NCBI RefSeq assembly: GCF_018917525.1
Contig: NZ_JAHLOS010000018.1
Location: 18,235-82,234, forward strand
Direction: 5' to 3'
Length of the DNA stretch: 64,000 nt
From: Enterococcus raffinosus
Lineage (GTDB): Bacteria; Bacillota; Bacilli; Lactobacillales; Enterococcaceae
Below the pieces are notes generated by a model. That model was not told where the DNA came from. It did not search any database and worked only from the letters and a program-made list of their open reading frames with translations. The translations under genes were made by a program, and so were the position numbers. Positions 46,541-54,475 of this stretch are shown one piece after another (position 1 is the stretch's first letter; each line of letters starts with the position of its first letter).

Positions 46541-47107
46541 ATGGCAAATAAGCGACACGGGCATGCAGAGGATCCGTCGAATGACAGGAGGGCCTTACTA
46601 TTAACTGCTGGCCTTCTTATCATTCTATCTGTAACGATGCTGCTTGTTATGAGAGGACAATTACAAAAACACTATAGTGTCCACACGATTTCAGGTACTT
46701 CGATGATTCCGACGTTGACGGAAAAGGATCAAGTTCTTGTTAAAAAAACTGCGCAAGTTCAACGTTACGATATTATTGCTTTCTCAGTTGATAAGGAAGA
46801 GGGGATGTTTGTCAAACGGGTGATTGGTTTACCAGGTGACAGTATGTTTGTCCGAAATGGCCGAATGGTTTTAGATCTCGGAGAACAAGGTGATTTTGAA
46901 ACGACGAATACGTATCAGTTGTCACCAACTGTAGCGGATGAATTTCAAACGTTAAACAAAATTCCAGAAGATGTTTACTTCGTTATTGGCGATCATGTAG
47001 ACGTTTCTAAAGACAGCCGATCGTTTGGTTTTGTCCATCGAAAGTCAATCGAAGGAACTGTCCAATTTCGTTTTCCGGCGATTCATCTCGCTAAATTGGA
47101 AAACTAA
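46541..47107 (+). CDS. Type I signal peptidase
   Basis: 188 residues. One N-terminal membrane helix (about 18-37), then the S26 catalytic core: Ser54 in ISGTSMIPTL and Lys92 in GMFVKRVIGLPGDS, and IGDHVDVSKDSRSFGFV near the end. A second or dedicated leader peptidase; its place between the secreted hydrolase and two uncharacterised genes suggests it processes that hydrolase or other products of the module. Starts 17 bases after the hydrolase stop. An upstream in-frame GTG at 46529 lies within the ribosome site. Confidence 0.92.
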   Translation: MANKRHGHAEDPSNDRRALLLTAGLLIILSVTMLLVMRGQLQKHYSVHTISGTSMIPTLTEKDQVLVKKTAQVQRYDIIAFSVDKEEGMFVKRVIGLPGDSMFVRNGRMVLDLGEQGDFETTNTYQLSPTVADEFQTLNKIPEDVYFVIGDHVDVSKDSRSFGFVHRKSIEGTVQFRFPAIHLAKLEN

Positions 47108-47125
47108 AAGAAAAGGGGAAAACAC

Positions 47126-47869
47126 GTGATAATCATTAACTGGATTTGTGTAGGGCTCATCATTTTAGTGCTCCTAGTGTGGTTATATCGAATGGTTATC
47201 AATGTTCGATTGCAGATGATTAAGCCACCAAGAGATGCATCGGCGACTTTTCAACGGAAGTTGGATTATGTCAAACAAATTCAACAATCAAAGCATGTAT
47301 CAGCGCTACTATTCGTAACCTTCTGTCTTGCAGTGGGAATGCTTTTAAGCACATACAGCCTGTTTCAGGTACAAGATCAGCTGTATGCGATGAATGAGCA
47401 GAACAATACACTGAAAGATGATGTCCAAGTAATGAAAAAGGAACAAAAGAAACTAGTCAATAAGCTGCCTGTCAAAGAGTACCCACAAGAGGGGATCGGC
47501 TTGCAGGAATATGCGTGGGACGAATTATTTTCCGATGATAGTCGTGAAAATCAATACGCAATGGAAAGTGATCTTTCCAGCAAACTCAGTCCTTACTTTG
47601 GTTTACCGACGACCTTGATCGTCTTAGATATACCGACTCAAACGTTGAACATTGCCTTGGCTGGGGATTTGACCAGTGGAGACAATCGCCAACAAATCAA
47701 AGACAATATCACAGACTTTGCTGCTGAAGCAGAGGGGGTATCCAATCTGACACAGATCACCTTCCAGCTAAATGTAAGGGATGGGGAGAAGCAGAAACAA
47801 GATTATAGCTGTACTTTCTCTCGTGAGAATGGAGAAGATAAATTTGTAATGATTCAAGAAGAAGACTAA
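47126..47869 (+). CDS. Two-helix membrane protein of unknown function
   Basis: 247 residues; I recognise no family. GTG start after AAAGGGG. Helix 1 about 4-22 and helix 2 about 62-82, with a basic cytosolic loop between them (MVINVRLQMIKPPRDASATFQRKLDYVKQIQQSK described in part), then a short coiled segment (DQLYAMNEQNNTLKDDVQVM) and an exported C-terminal domain with mixed strands (TTLIVLDIPTQTLNIALAGDL). Fixed position between signal peptidase and the coiled-coil protein suggests a membrane link between them. Confidence 0.7.
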   Translation: MIIINWICVGLIILVLLVWLYRMVINVRLQMIKPPRDASATFQRKLDYVKQIQQSKHVSALLFVTFCLAVGMLLSTYSLFQVQDQLYAMNEQNNTLKDDVQVMKKEQKKLVNKLPVKEYPQEGIGLQEYAWDELFSDDSRENQYAMESDLSSKLSPYFGLPTTLIVLDIPTQTLNIALAGDLTSGDNRQQIKDNITDFAAEAEGVSNLTQITFQLNVRDGEKQKQDYSCTFSRENGEDKFVMIQEED

Positions 47870-47886
47870 CGAAAGAAGGGAAAAAA

Positions 47887-48984
47887 ATGGTAGCACAACA
47901 AAAGAAAAGCGGATGGTTTTTCAATAAGAACATTATCGATGAGATCAATTCTGTTCCAGAAGAGAGAGTTGAAAATGAAGAGCAAGTCCAACCAGTAGCG
48001 CAAGCACAAACACAAACACAGGCGAAGCCTGCTCCTGCTTTGAAAATGGTTTCTGATAACACCATTCCGGAGACCCCAGAAAAACAAGCGGAAGAAATCA
48101 AAGAATTAAAACGTTTGATTTTTGAAAAGGAACAAGTTTTACAGAAATACAAAAAGGAAATGTCGGCACAAACTCAGCAGCTAACGAAAGAAAATGAAAA
48201 TTATCGTCAGTCTGTTTTGAGAATGGGGGAAGAAAAAGCCCAAAATCGTCGTCAGATTCAAGATTTAGAAGCAGAGGTTCAACGGGCACGTCAAGAAGTT
48301 CAACGTCTAAAAGAGACGCAAGAATTGGATCAATTGAGACAACAATTGGAACAGGCTTTAGCAGAAAATGAAAAATTGAAGGATTCGGTAGCCCATTTAG
48401 CTACTGTAGAACAGGAGTTGGAGGAAATTCACGAAGAACACCAAGCATTAGTTGCTCAGCAAAAAGATGAAGAAATCCAACGACTAGAAAAAATTCATCA
48501 ATTGGAAGGTCAAATCGATGAACTGATTGCAGAGATCAATGAGAAAGATGAAGAATACTCTCAATTAGACAAGGTAATTGTTGAGAAAGATCAAGCGATG
48601 GATCAAATGGCGGAGGAGCAAGAAGCGAAAGAGGCTCAAGAAAAAGAACTTATGGAATTAAGGGAAAAAGTAGCCGAGCTTCGTGCAGAAAATGAACAAT
48701 TAAAGCAAGAAGCAGTTTCGGCACAGCAGGAAATCGGTGAAGTGTTGATCTCAGCCCAAAAGCAAGCTAAACGTATGGTAGAAAAATCCAAGATGGAAGC
48801 GTATCGAATCATGGAAGAAGCGAAGAAGGAATTGGCGATGATCAATGAACAAGCCAAAGAAATTTCTGAAGAAGTCGACGAATCTCGTCAGTCAGTTGTT
48901 TCCATGTATGAAGAGTTACAAACTCGAGTAAATATCCTTGCGCAAGGAAAGATGCAAGAAGATGTAACGAAAATCTTAGATTAA
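47887..48984 (+). CDS. DivIVA-like cytosolic coiled-coil protein
   Basis: 365 residues, no membrane helix. A disordered Gln/Pro/Ala stretch (about 30-65) follows a short N-terminus (GWFFNKNIIDEINSVPEE). From about 70 to 345 it is almost unbroken heptad coiled coil rich in Glu, Lys and Gln. The segment IGEVLISAQKQAKRMVEKSKMEAYRIMEEAKKEL (near 285-318, spanning two shorter runs) resembles the C-terminal helical part of DivIVA/GpsB-like septal proteins; the N-terminal lipid-binding DivIVA domain is not obvious. Probably a scaffold. Last gene of the cassette, with a terminator after it. Confidence 0.72.
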   Translation: MVAQQKKSGWFFNKNIIDEINSVPEERVENEEQVQPVAQAQTQTQAKPAPALKMVSDNTIPETPEKQAEEIKELKRLIFEKEQVLQKYKKEMSAQTQQLTKENENYRQSVLRMGEEKAQNRRQIQDLEAEVQRARQEVQRLKETQELDQLRQQLEQALAENEKLKDSVAHLATVEQELEEIHEEHQALVAQQKDEEIQRLEKIHQLEGQIDELIAEINEKDEEYSQLDKVIVEKDQAMDQMAEEQEAKEAQEKELMELREKVAELRAENEQLKQEAVSAQQEIGEVLISAQKQAKRMVEKSKMEAYRIMEEAKKELAMINEQAKEISEEVDESRQSVVSMYEELQTRVNILAQGKMQEDVTKILD

Positions 48985-49006
48985 TTATTCATAAGTTAAA
49001 AGGATG

Positions 49007-49040
49007 AAGGTATCAGCGTGTGCTGGTACCTTTTGTTTTT
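49007..49040 (+). terminator. Intrinsic terminator of the cell-wall cassette
   Basis: AAGGTA-T-CAGC pairs with GCTG-G-TACCTT, then TTTGTTTTT. Confidence 0.8.
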
Positions 49041-49145
49041 ATATAGAAAAGCGGATTGTTTTCAATTTTTTTTAAGGCTATACTTTAAGGTGATTGTAGT
49101 AGAAATACCCACTGTATAAACTATAAAACCAAAGGAGCGGATGAA

Positions 49146-49466
49146 ATGAAATTAGCGATTATTTTGGAAACCAAAGAGCATGAGAAGGCTTGGAACGCTT
49201 TTCGATTTGGTGTAGCGGCTTTGAAGAAAGAGCATCAAGTAAAATTTTTCCTGATGGGGGAAGCCGTGGAAGTTGAAAGTATTGAGGACGAACAATACAA
49301 TGTTCCAGCGGAAATGCAGAAGCTGGAAGAGCAAGGCGGCGAATTATTGGCTTGCGGCACCTGCCTCAAATCCCGTCAATTAGAAGATCAGACCTCCTGT
49401 CCAATTTCAACAATGTTTGATTGTGTTGAAATGGTGGAGTGGGCGGATAAGATTGTAACATTTTAA
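49146..49466 (+). CDS. DsrE/DsrF-like family protein
   Basis: 106 residues, single DsrE-like fold: MKLAIILETKEHEKAWNAFRFGVAALKKEHQVKFFLMGEAVE, then LACGTCLKSRQLE with two Cys in CGTC spacing, and a third Cys in SCPIS. Family members handle sulfur or act as small thiol proteins. The paired Cys suggest a redox or sulfur-carrier role; substrate unknown. Good GGAG site and its own terminator. Confidence 0.85.
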   Translation: MKLAIILETKEHEKAWNAFRFGVAALKKEHQVKFFLMGEAVEVESIEDEQYNVPAEMQKLEEQGGELLACGTCLKSRQLEDQTSCPISTMFDCVEMVEWADKIVTF

Positions 49467-49475
49467 AAGTATGGC

Positions 49476-49514
49476 AAAAATCCCTGACTTGAAAACAAAG
49501 TCAGGGATTTTTTT
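49476..49514. terminator. Bidirectional intrinsic terminator
   Basis: Perfect 15-bp stem AAAAATCCCTGACTT / AAGTCAGGGATTTTT with seven-base loop. Confidence 0.9.
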
Positions 49515-49923
49515 AATCATTCAGATTGTTTAATGCTGCGGCCATTTTTTTATTATCGTGTTTTGAATAGAAATAAAAGGTGATGATATGCAGAATCAAT
49601 GTAAGCAGCAATACGGCGATAAAGAATGGTCGGATCAGGTCGAACATCTGAGTCGAATAAAGATATACGCCCGTATAAGCGCAAAGCGTATTTAACACAG
49701 TACAGCTAACAATATTTATTGAGGCTTTAAAGGTCGAATAGTTCCATAGAAAAGGATAGACGATCCCGAATAAAAGACCGATTAGAACGCTGATTCCAAC
49801 GAGATTCCAGATATAATGAAAAGGAATTTGTGAAGAGAAATCCGTGAGTGAGCAAAGAATAGTGATCCAAATAAATGATCCGAAGCCTGCTTGAAAGAAA
49901 TTATTTTTTAATTGTTTGAACAT
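49513..49923 (-). CDS. DUF3021-type four-helix membrane protein
   Basis: 136 residues with four hydrophobic helices (QAGFGSFIWITILCSL, NLVGISVLIGLLFGIVYPFLW, INIVSCTVLNTLCAYTGVYLY, PFFIAVLLLTLILHIITFYFYS). The family sits beside LytTR regulators, as here. Overlaps the LytTR gene by 16 bases. Usually the partner of that regulator and thought to restrain or sense for it; function not shown. Confidence 0.85.
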   Translation of the reverse strand: MFKQLKNNFFQAGFGSFIWITILCSLTDFSSQIPFHYIWNLVGISVLIGLLFGIVYPFLWNYSTFKASINIVSCTVLNTLCAYTGVYLYSTQMFDLIRPFFIAVLLLTLILHIITFYFYSKHDNKKMAAALNNLND

Positions 49924-50360
49924 GATAGTTCCTCCTTGATTTTCTTGGCATAATGCCGACTGACAATATAAGTAGAATCTGCTTTGGTGTGAACTTCTAA
50001 ACGCGCGTGCTCTCCTAATTGGAAGGATTGAACACAGTTTAGATTTAAAATCTGCGAATTATTGATGCGATAAAAATTTTGACTCTCTAAAGTAACCAAT
50101 TCCTTAAGTCGTTTTTGCATGAGATAGTTCTGCTGATTGATTAAATGAACGTTGACTAAATGCCCCATGGTTTCAAAAGAGACTATTTGGTCTAGCGGTA
50201 ATTTGATTGAACGGTTATTTTTGGGATCAATTGCCACAATTTCCTGTTCTTGTTGCAGCAGTTTTTCAAGACGTTCAAGCTTGGTTCTATTTTTAGGATT
50301 TGCAAAAATATCAATTTCGTTTAATGCTTTTTCTTTCACCCAGGTAAAGTTGATGTTCAT
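49908..50360 (-). CDS. LytTR-family DNA-binding regulator
   Basis: 150 residues. A C-terminal LytTR domain: VAIDPKNNRSIKLPLDQIVSFETMGHLVNVHLINQQNYLMQKRLKELVTLESQNFYRINNSQILNLNCVQSF... ending in the typical RLEVHTKADSTYIVSRHYAKKIKE. No receiver domain. ATG 50360 with AAGGAGG upstream is chosen over an earlier frame. With the DUF3021 gene it forms the known two-protein unit that controls itself and often a transporter. Confidence 0.9.
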   Translation of the reverse strand: MNINFTWVKEKALNEIDIFANPKNRTKLERLEKLLQQEQEIVAIDPKNNRSIKLPLDQIVSFETMGHLVNVHLINQQNYLMQKRLKELVTLESQNFYRINNSQILNLNCVQSFQLGEHARLEVHTKADSTYIVSRHYAKKIKEELSCSNN

Positions 50361-50564
50361 ATGTTTCCTCCTTCTGTGACTTAAGCATAGCAAGGATTGT
50401 CAGCAGAAAGAATCTTTTTTTCGTTTGTTGCAGGAAAAGAGAAGTTTGTTGCAAAAATTGGTAACGTCAAACAGCGCTTGCGTCAGAAAAAGAATAAGTA
50501 AGCGGGGCTTTCTAGTATAATTTAGTTAGAGATCCTATCATCAAGTTAGGAAGGAGAAATCATC

Positions 50565-51095
50565 ATGATCGCTGAGATTTTAAAAGCACAAAGAAAAGAG
50601 CGGGGACTTACACAGCAAGAGGCGGCAAAAATTTTTCACGTGACACGCCAAACGATTTCGAATTGGGAGAATGAGAAAAATTATCCCGACATTCCGACGC
50701 TGGTCGCCATCAGTGATTATTATGAAGTTTCTCTTGATTATTTGATGAAAGGGGATGTGAAGTATATGGCTAAGATAAAGAAAGAGGCAAAGTTGCTGCA
50801 GTCGTTTCAAGTGGGTTTATTTTCTGTAATTTGTGCAGGTGCGCTACTGCTTTTTTCATTTGTTGGATTTGTAGCCGCGATCAAAGGCGGGAGTCTGGCT
50901 GGAATCATTCCGATTCAGCTGTTGTTAACGAGCGCTATGGGTTGGGTATGTGTGATCCACTTTAAAAACCTGAAGGATGAAATGAATCCTTCGGTTAAAA
51001 ACGCGGTTAGTATTTTCTTACTGGTTACGTTGTTTCTCATATTTGTATGCACGGCGATCTTTCTCCTTGCTGCGCTGGGCTATATTCATTTTTAA
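50565..51095 (+). CDS. Xre regulator with C-terminal membrane helices
   Basis: 176 residues. Cro/CI HTH at the N-terminus (ILKAQRKERGLTQQEAAKIFHVTRQTISNWENEKNYPDIPTLVAISDYYEVSLDYLMKGD), followed by three hydrophobic helices (about 80-175). Such membrane-tethered Xre proteins are common in lactic bacteria; no clear partner is encoded nearby. AAGGAG precedes ATG 50565. Confidence 0.87.
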   Translation: MIAEILKAQRKERGLTQQEAAKIFHVTRQTISNWENEKNYPDIPTLVAISDYYEVSLDYLMKGDVKYMAKIKKEAKLLQSFQVGLFSVICAGALLLFSFVGFVAAIKGGSLAGIIPIQLLLTSAMGWVCVIHFKNLKDEMNPSVKNAVSIFLLVTLFLIFVCTAIFLLAALGYIHF

Positions 51096-51233
51096 ACAAA
51101 CCGTGGCTGTCTCTATAGGCATCTTTATTGCATTGGCTAGGTTAGGACTATATATTTAGCGTGTAACGAATGAATCCCTGTTTTTCCTTTACGAAAAATA
51201 GCTAAAAACTTCAAAGAGAGAAGGAATCTAGTC

Positions 51234-51660
51234 ATGTTTAAGACTGTTGAGAGAGAAGCCGTGACTGTTCACGGTTGGATCACGACCTTGAGCGCCGAAT
51301 TCTGCGGATGGCTTGGCAGAAATGAGTAAACAAAAGATGCGTTCAAAAGAAGAGTATGCTTCAAAGGTTGAAGGGGATCTGCTAGCTGTGAACGCCGTTA
51401 TCGATGGCGAACAATGCTATTTGATTGGAAATACGGAAACCACGGAGACTCGTCCGTCAGAGTTTGAATTGCCTGCGGGAACGTATGCCCGTTTTGATCT
51501 AAGCTATACAGACCAAGTAGAGTTGGATCAACTGATCGGCCGCAGCTATGGTGAACTGGCGCAGAGTGAAGATTTTCAAATCGCTGGAAACTTTAATTTA
51601 GAAGAGTATACAGGTGTAGGTAACGTCTCATTTTATGCACCGGTTCAAAAGAAGCAGTAA
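51234..51660 (+). pseudogene. GyrI-like effector-binding protein, frameshifted near the start
   Basis: ATG 51234, after GAGAAGGA, opens MFKTVEREAVTVHGWITTLSA and stops at 51329. The rest of the same protein continues in another frame from about 51298: NSADGLAEMSKQKMRSKEEYASKVEGDLL...GVGNVSFYAPVQ, reaching TAA at 51660. The joined product (about 140 residues) is a GyrI/AraC-effector fold. The break is at about 51290-51298, by one or two bases. A TTG at 51313 could start a short piece, but it has no ribosome site. Confidence 0.75.
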
Positions 51661-51770
51661 GATTGAATAAAGGGATTCATTCTGAATGGAGTGGCTATCA
51701 GGCGAACTTTGTTTGATAGTCTTTTTTAAGGTTTAAGTAAGGAAGAAAAGAGATCAAGGAGGGTAACAAA

Positions 51771-52217
51771 ATGATTAAAGGAACAGAAATTGATTTTGTC
51801 GTAAAAAATAGTTTAAAAGCATTAGAGCTATATAAAAAAATATTCGAAATTGAGGTTGTAGAAGCGACCAATTATCCAGAAGGCAGCAATGAAGCTGTTT
51901 TTACACTCTACGACACACGTTTCCATATGTTAGACGAAAATCCGGAATACGGACTTGTTGCTCCGACTCCTGACAAACCAAACACTATCTGGTTCAATAT
52001 TTCCGTCGAAGACATTGAAAAGACGTATGTTGCGGCTATGGAAAATGGGTGTACCGAAGTTCAAGGAATCACCAGTATGATGAAAGGTGCGGTGCAAAAC
52101 GCAATCTTCGTTGATCCTTTTGGTTATATGTGGATGCTTCATCAAATCCATCAAATTCTTAGTTTTGAGGAAAGAATCAAAATTATTGAAGAGGACATGG
52201 GGGAAGAGATTAAGTAA
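51771..52217 (+). CDS. VOC family protein (PhnB/YxeI-like)
   Basis: 148 residues. One VOC module starting IDFVVKNSLKALELYKKIFEIEVVEATNYPEGSNEAVFTLYDTRFHMLDENPEYG, with WFNISVEDIEKTYVAAMENGCTEV and VDPFGYMWMLHQI. It resembles the PhnB-type group of small VOC proteins whose substrate is unknown. AAGGAGG precedes ATG 51771. A terminator follows. Confidence 0.85.
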   Translation: MIKGTEIDFVVKNSLKALELYKKIFEIEVVEATNYPEGSNEAVFTLYDTRFHMLDENPEYGLVAPTPDKPNTIWFNISVEDIEKTYVAAMENGCTEVQGITSMMKGAVQNAIFVDPFGYMWMLHQIHQILSFEERIKIIEEDMGEEIK

Positions 52218-52253
52218 TCGTGTTTTAAAAGAAAATAGCTTTGTTGACAGGGT

Positions 52254-52286
52254 AACACTTATCTTAATACAGATAGGTGTTCTTTT
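52254..52286 (+). terminator. Intrinsic terminator of the VOC gene
   Basis: AACACTTATC pairs with GATAGGTGTT (one wobble), followed by CTTTT. Confidence 0.75.
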
Positions 52287-52464
52287 AGATTGATTTGTTC
52301 AAATCAGAGTGGAAATAGGCGTTCAATAGATATAGCAGCCAAATAAAATTCTTTTATTTAACAGAACCTCAATTATCTGATTATATCAAAATTTTAGTTG
52401 AATTTAACGAAATGAGAGCGTATACTCGTGTTTATTGGGTGCTAAAAATAAAGATTTTTCAAAC

Positions 52465-52496
52465 AAAAAAAGATAACACTTGTTATCTATTTTTTG
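52465..52496 (+). terminator. Terminator-like hairpin upstream of the OFA transporter
   Basis: AGATAACA / TGTTATCT palindrome flanked by A and T runs, ending 45 bases before the next start codon. It could be an attenuator, since no promoter is obvious between it and the gene. Confidence 0.6.
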
Positions 52497-52540
52497 TCAC
52501 ACTCAAACACACAAATCAGTGAAAAATAGGAGGGAAAAAG

Positions 52541-53818
52541 ATGCGCAGGGAAAAAAATAGATGGCTGATCGCTTTATCAGGTGTTGCGATTCATCTATCT
52601 ATCGGTTCGGCGTACGCGTGGAGCGTATTCAAGGAACCAATTAAAGAGATGACTGGATGGGATAAATCATCGATCTCTTTTGCATTTAGTTTAGCGATTT
52701 TCTGTTTAGGAACATCAGCGGCATTTATGGGAAAATTTGTAGAAAAATTTGGCCCAAGAAAGACAGGGACGGTGGCCTCGATTTTATTCGGTTTAGGAAT
52801 CATTTCGACAGGCTTTGCGGTTTCTAGTCATTCGCTACCAATGTTGTATCTGACTTATGGGATTATCGGCGGGATCGGTTTAGGAGCTGGGTATGTCACC
52901 CCAGTATCAACCATGATCCGGTGGTTCCCAGATAGAAAGGGCTTGGCTACTGGACTTGCCATCATGGGATTTGGTTTTGCTTCTATGATCACTGGACCGA
53001 TCGCCCAACAACTGATGGTGCGTGTCGGTGTTTCTACGACCTTCTATATTTTAGGGATCGCGTATTTCTTAGTGATGTTCACTGCTTCACGGTATTTGGA
53101 AAAACCGCCAGTTGGCTGGACGCCAGAAGGCTTTGAAGCTCCGAATCCAAAAGAAGAAGTGAAAATTCAATATCGTGGCGTGCAATTGACTGCCAATCAA
53201 GCGATTAAAACAAAAACATTTTGGTTATTATGGTTTATGCTATTTTTAAATATTACTTGCGGAATCTCGCTTGTTTCAGAAGCTTCACCAATGGCTCAAG
53301 AAATCACCGGAATGACTGCTGGCATGGCGGCTACGATGGTCGGTGTGATGGGTGTCTTCAATGGCTGTGGACGGTTGGTTTGGGCCTTGATCTCAGATGT
53401 CTTGGGACGTAAGAATGTCTTCACGATTCTTTTCGTGATCGACATTGTTGTCTTGTTGAGTTTATCAGTGGTAAGCTCACCATTGTTGTTTGCCGCATTG
53501 ATTTGTCTGCTGATGACTTGCTACGGCGCAGGCTTCTCGATTGTACCGGCGTACATTGGAGATGTCTTCGGCTCAAAGGAAGTCGGTGCGATTCACGGGT
53601 ATATCTTAACTGCGTGGGCAGCGGCAGGAATGTTCGGTCCAATCTTTTTAGGCAAGGTTACTGAAATGTTCCATTCCTATACAAACGTTTTACGGATATT
53701 TGCAGTTTTAGCATTGGTCGGTTTTGCGGCTTCCATGATCATTCGCGGATCAATCAAAGGCTTAGCGAAATCAACAGGCGATGAGACACCAACAGGCTCA
53801 AACACTGAGCGCGCATAA
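52541..53818 (+). CDS. OFA-family MFS transporter (oxalate/formate antiporter-like)
   Basis: 425 residues with about twelve helices. Family signatures: IHLSIGSAYAWSVFKEPI in helix 1, GLGAGYVTPVSTMIRWFPDRKGLATGLAIMGFGFASMI, and NGCGRLVWALISDVLGRKNVF in the second half. The group moves small organic anions, typically exchanging them; the substrate here is unknown. Strong AGGAGGG site. A terminator-like hairpin lies just upstream and structured repeats lie just downstream. Confidence 0.88.
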   Translation: MRREKNRWLIALSGVAIHLSIGSAYAWSVFKEPIKEMTGWDKSSISFAFSLAIFCLGTSAAFMGKFVEKFGPRKTGTVASILFGLGIISTGFAVSSHSLPMLYLTYGIIGGIGLGAGYVTPVSTMIRWFPDRKGLATGLAIMGFGFASMITGPIAQQLMVRVGVSTTFYILGIAYFLVMFTASRYLEKPPVGWTPEGFEAPNPKEEVKIQYRGVQLTANQAIKTKTFWLLWFMLFLNITCGISLVSEASPMAQEITGMTAGMAATMVGVMGVFNGCGRLVWALISDVLGRKNVFTILFVIDIVVLLSLSVVSSPLLFAALICLLMTCYGAGFSIVPAYIGDVFGSKEVGAIHGYILTAWAAAGMFGPIFLGKVTEMFHSYTNVLRIFAVLALVGFAASMIIRGSIKGLAKSTGDETPTGSNTERA

Positions 53819-53830
53819 AGAATCTATTCA

Positions 53831-53866
53831 AAGCGATTAAGACCAGAAGGTTTTGATCGCTTTTTT
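53831..53866 (+). terminator. Intrinsic terminator of the OFA gene
   Basis: GCGAT-TAAGACC pairs with GGTTTTG-ATCGC around AGAA, with six T. Confidence 0.8.
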
Positions 53867-54022
53867 GCGAGTTTGGCTTTTCGCAGTATATAAAGTTTGA
53901 GATGAAGATGTGTTTTTTTATCAAAAACTGAACAAGTAGTTTAGCCAAATCGTATGCGCAGTGAGAATAAGATTAACTTTTTCGCTTTTTGAAAAAGTTA
54001 ATCCATTTAATATGAACTAGCT
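53867..54022. repeat. 155-bp structured repeat, copy 1
   Basis: Starts GCGAGTTTGGCT, which pairs with AGCCAAATCG later in the unit. Inside, CAGT(A)T pairs loosely with AAACTG. A second hairpin is ATTAACTTTTTC (53972-53983) with its complement 53991-54002. Nearly identical to copy 3. Confidence 0.85.
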
Positions 54023-54177
54023 GCGAGTTTGGCTTTTCCCAGTTTATAAAGTTTGAGATGAAGATGTCGTTTTTTATCAAAAATTGAACAAAAGGTTTAG
54101 CCAAATCGTATGCGTACGAAAATAAAATCCATTTTTCGCGCTTTTCGAAAAATGCATTCCCCTCAGCTGAGCTAGCT
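54023..54177. repeat. 155-bp structured repeat, copy 2 (divergent)
   Basis: Same order as copy 1 but diverged in the second half. The second hairpin is CATTTTTCG (54130-54138) with CGAAAAATG (54146-54154): a different sequence, the pairing kept. The first helix is unchanged. Confidence 0.85.
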
Positions 54178-54332
54178 GTGAGTTTGGCTTTTCGCAGTTT
54201 ATAAAGTTTGAGATGAAGATGTGTTTTTTTATCAAAAACTGAACAAGTAGTTTAGCCAAATCGTATGCGCAGTGAGAATAAGATTAACTTTTTCGCTTTT
54301 TGAAAAAGTTAGTCCATTAATACGAATTAGCT
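54178..54332. repeat. 155-bp structured repeat, copy 3
   Basis: Starts GTGAGTTTGGCT. Same helices as copy 1; the second hairpin at 54283-54294 has one wobble pair. Ends in TTAGCTGCGAG, the head of a further, missing unit. Confidence 0.85.
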
Positions 54333-54392
54333 GCGAGGTACTGACAACCAAGCGAGAAAGACCACTTTTTTTGTATTCACTTAAAATTTTCG

Positions 54393-54451
54393 AATAATAG
54401 TTGACTACTCAACTAATTCTTGGTAAATTAGTTGAGTAGTCAACTATTATT
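54393..54451. promoter_or_regulatory. 26-bp inverted repeat: double MarR operator over the promoter
   Basis: Perfect 26-base arms, 54393-54418 and 54426-54451. Each arm contains TAGTTGA-N4-TCAACTA (54398-54415, 54429-54446). The -35 TTGACT (54401) lies in the first, the -10 TAAATT (54424) just before the second, spacer 17. A T run follows, so it could also stop transcription. Confidence 0.8.
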
Positions 54452-54475
54452 TTTTTACGAGATACGGAGGAAATT

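Larger units (their letters stand above)
52218..52540. other. Intergenic stretch with two terminator-like hairpins
   Basis: Contains the terminator of the VOC gene and a second hairpin 40 bases before the OFA gene. A frame without a ribosome site (from about 52322, LTEPQLSDYIKIL) is open to 52521 but I do not call it a gene. Confidence 0.5.

Noticed and set aside
52322..52521. Open frame LTEPQLSDYIKIL... before the OFA gene
   Set aside because: No start with a ribosome site, no family recognised, and it runs through a terminator hairpin.
53754..54259. Minus-strand frames in the tandem repeats starting MAKLLVQFLIKK
   Set aside because: TTG starts without ribosome sites; they repeat because the DNA repeats, and copy 2 and copy 1 end differently.
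53867..54332. CRISPR array
   Set aside because: Units are 155 bp, contiguous and without unique spacers; no cas genes are seen.
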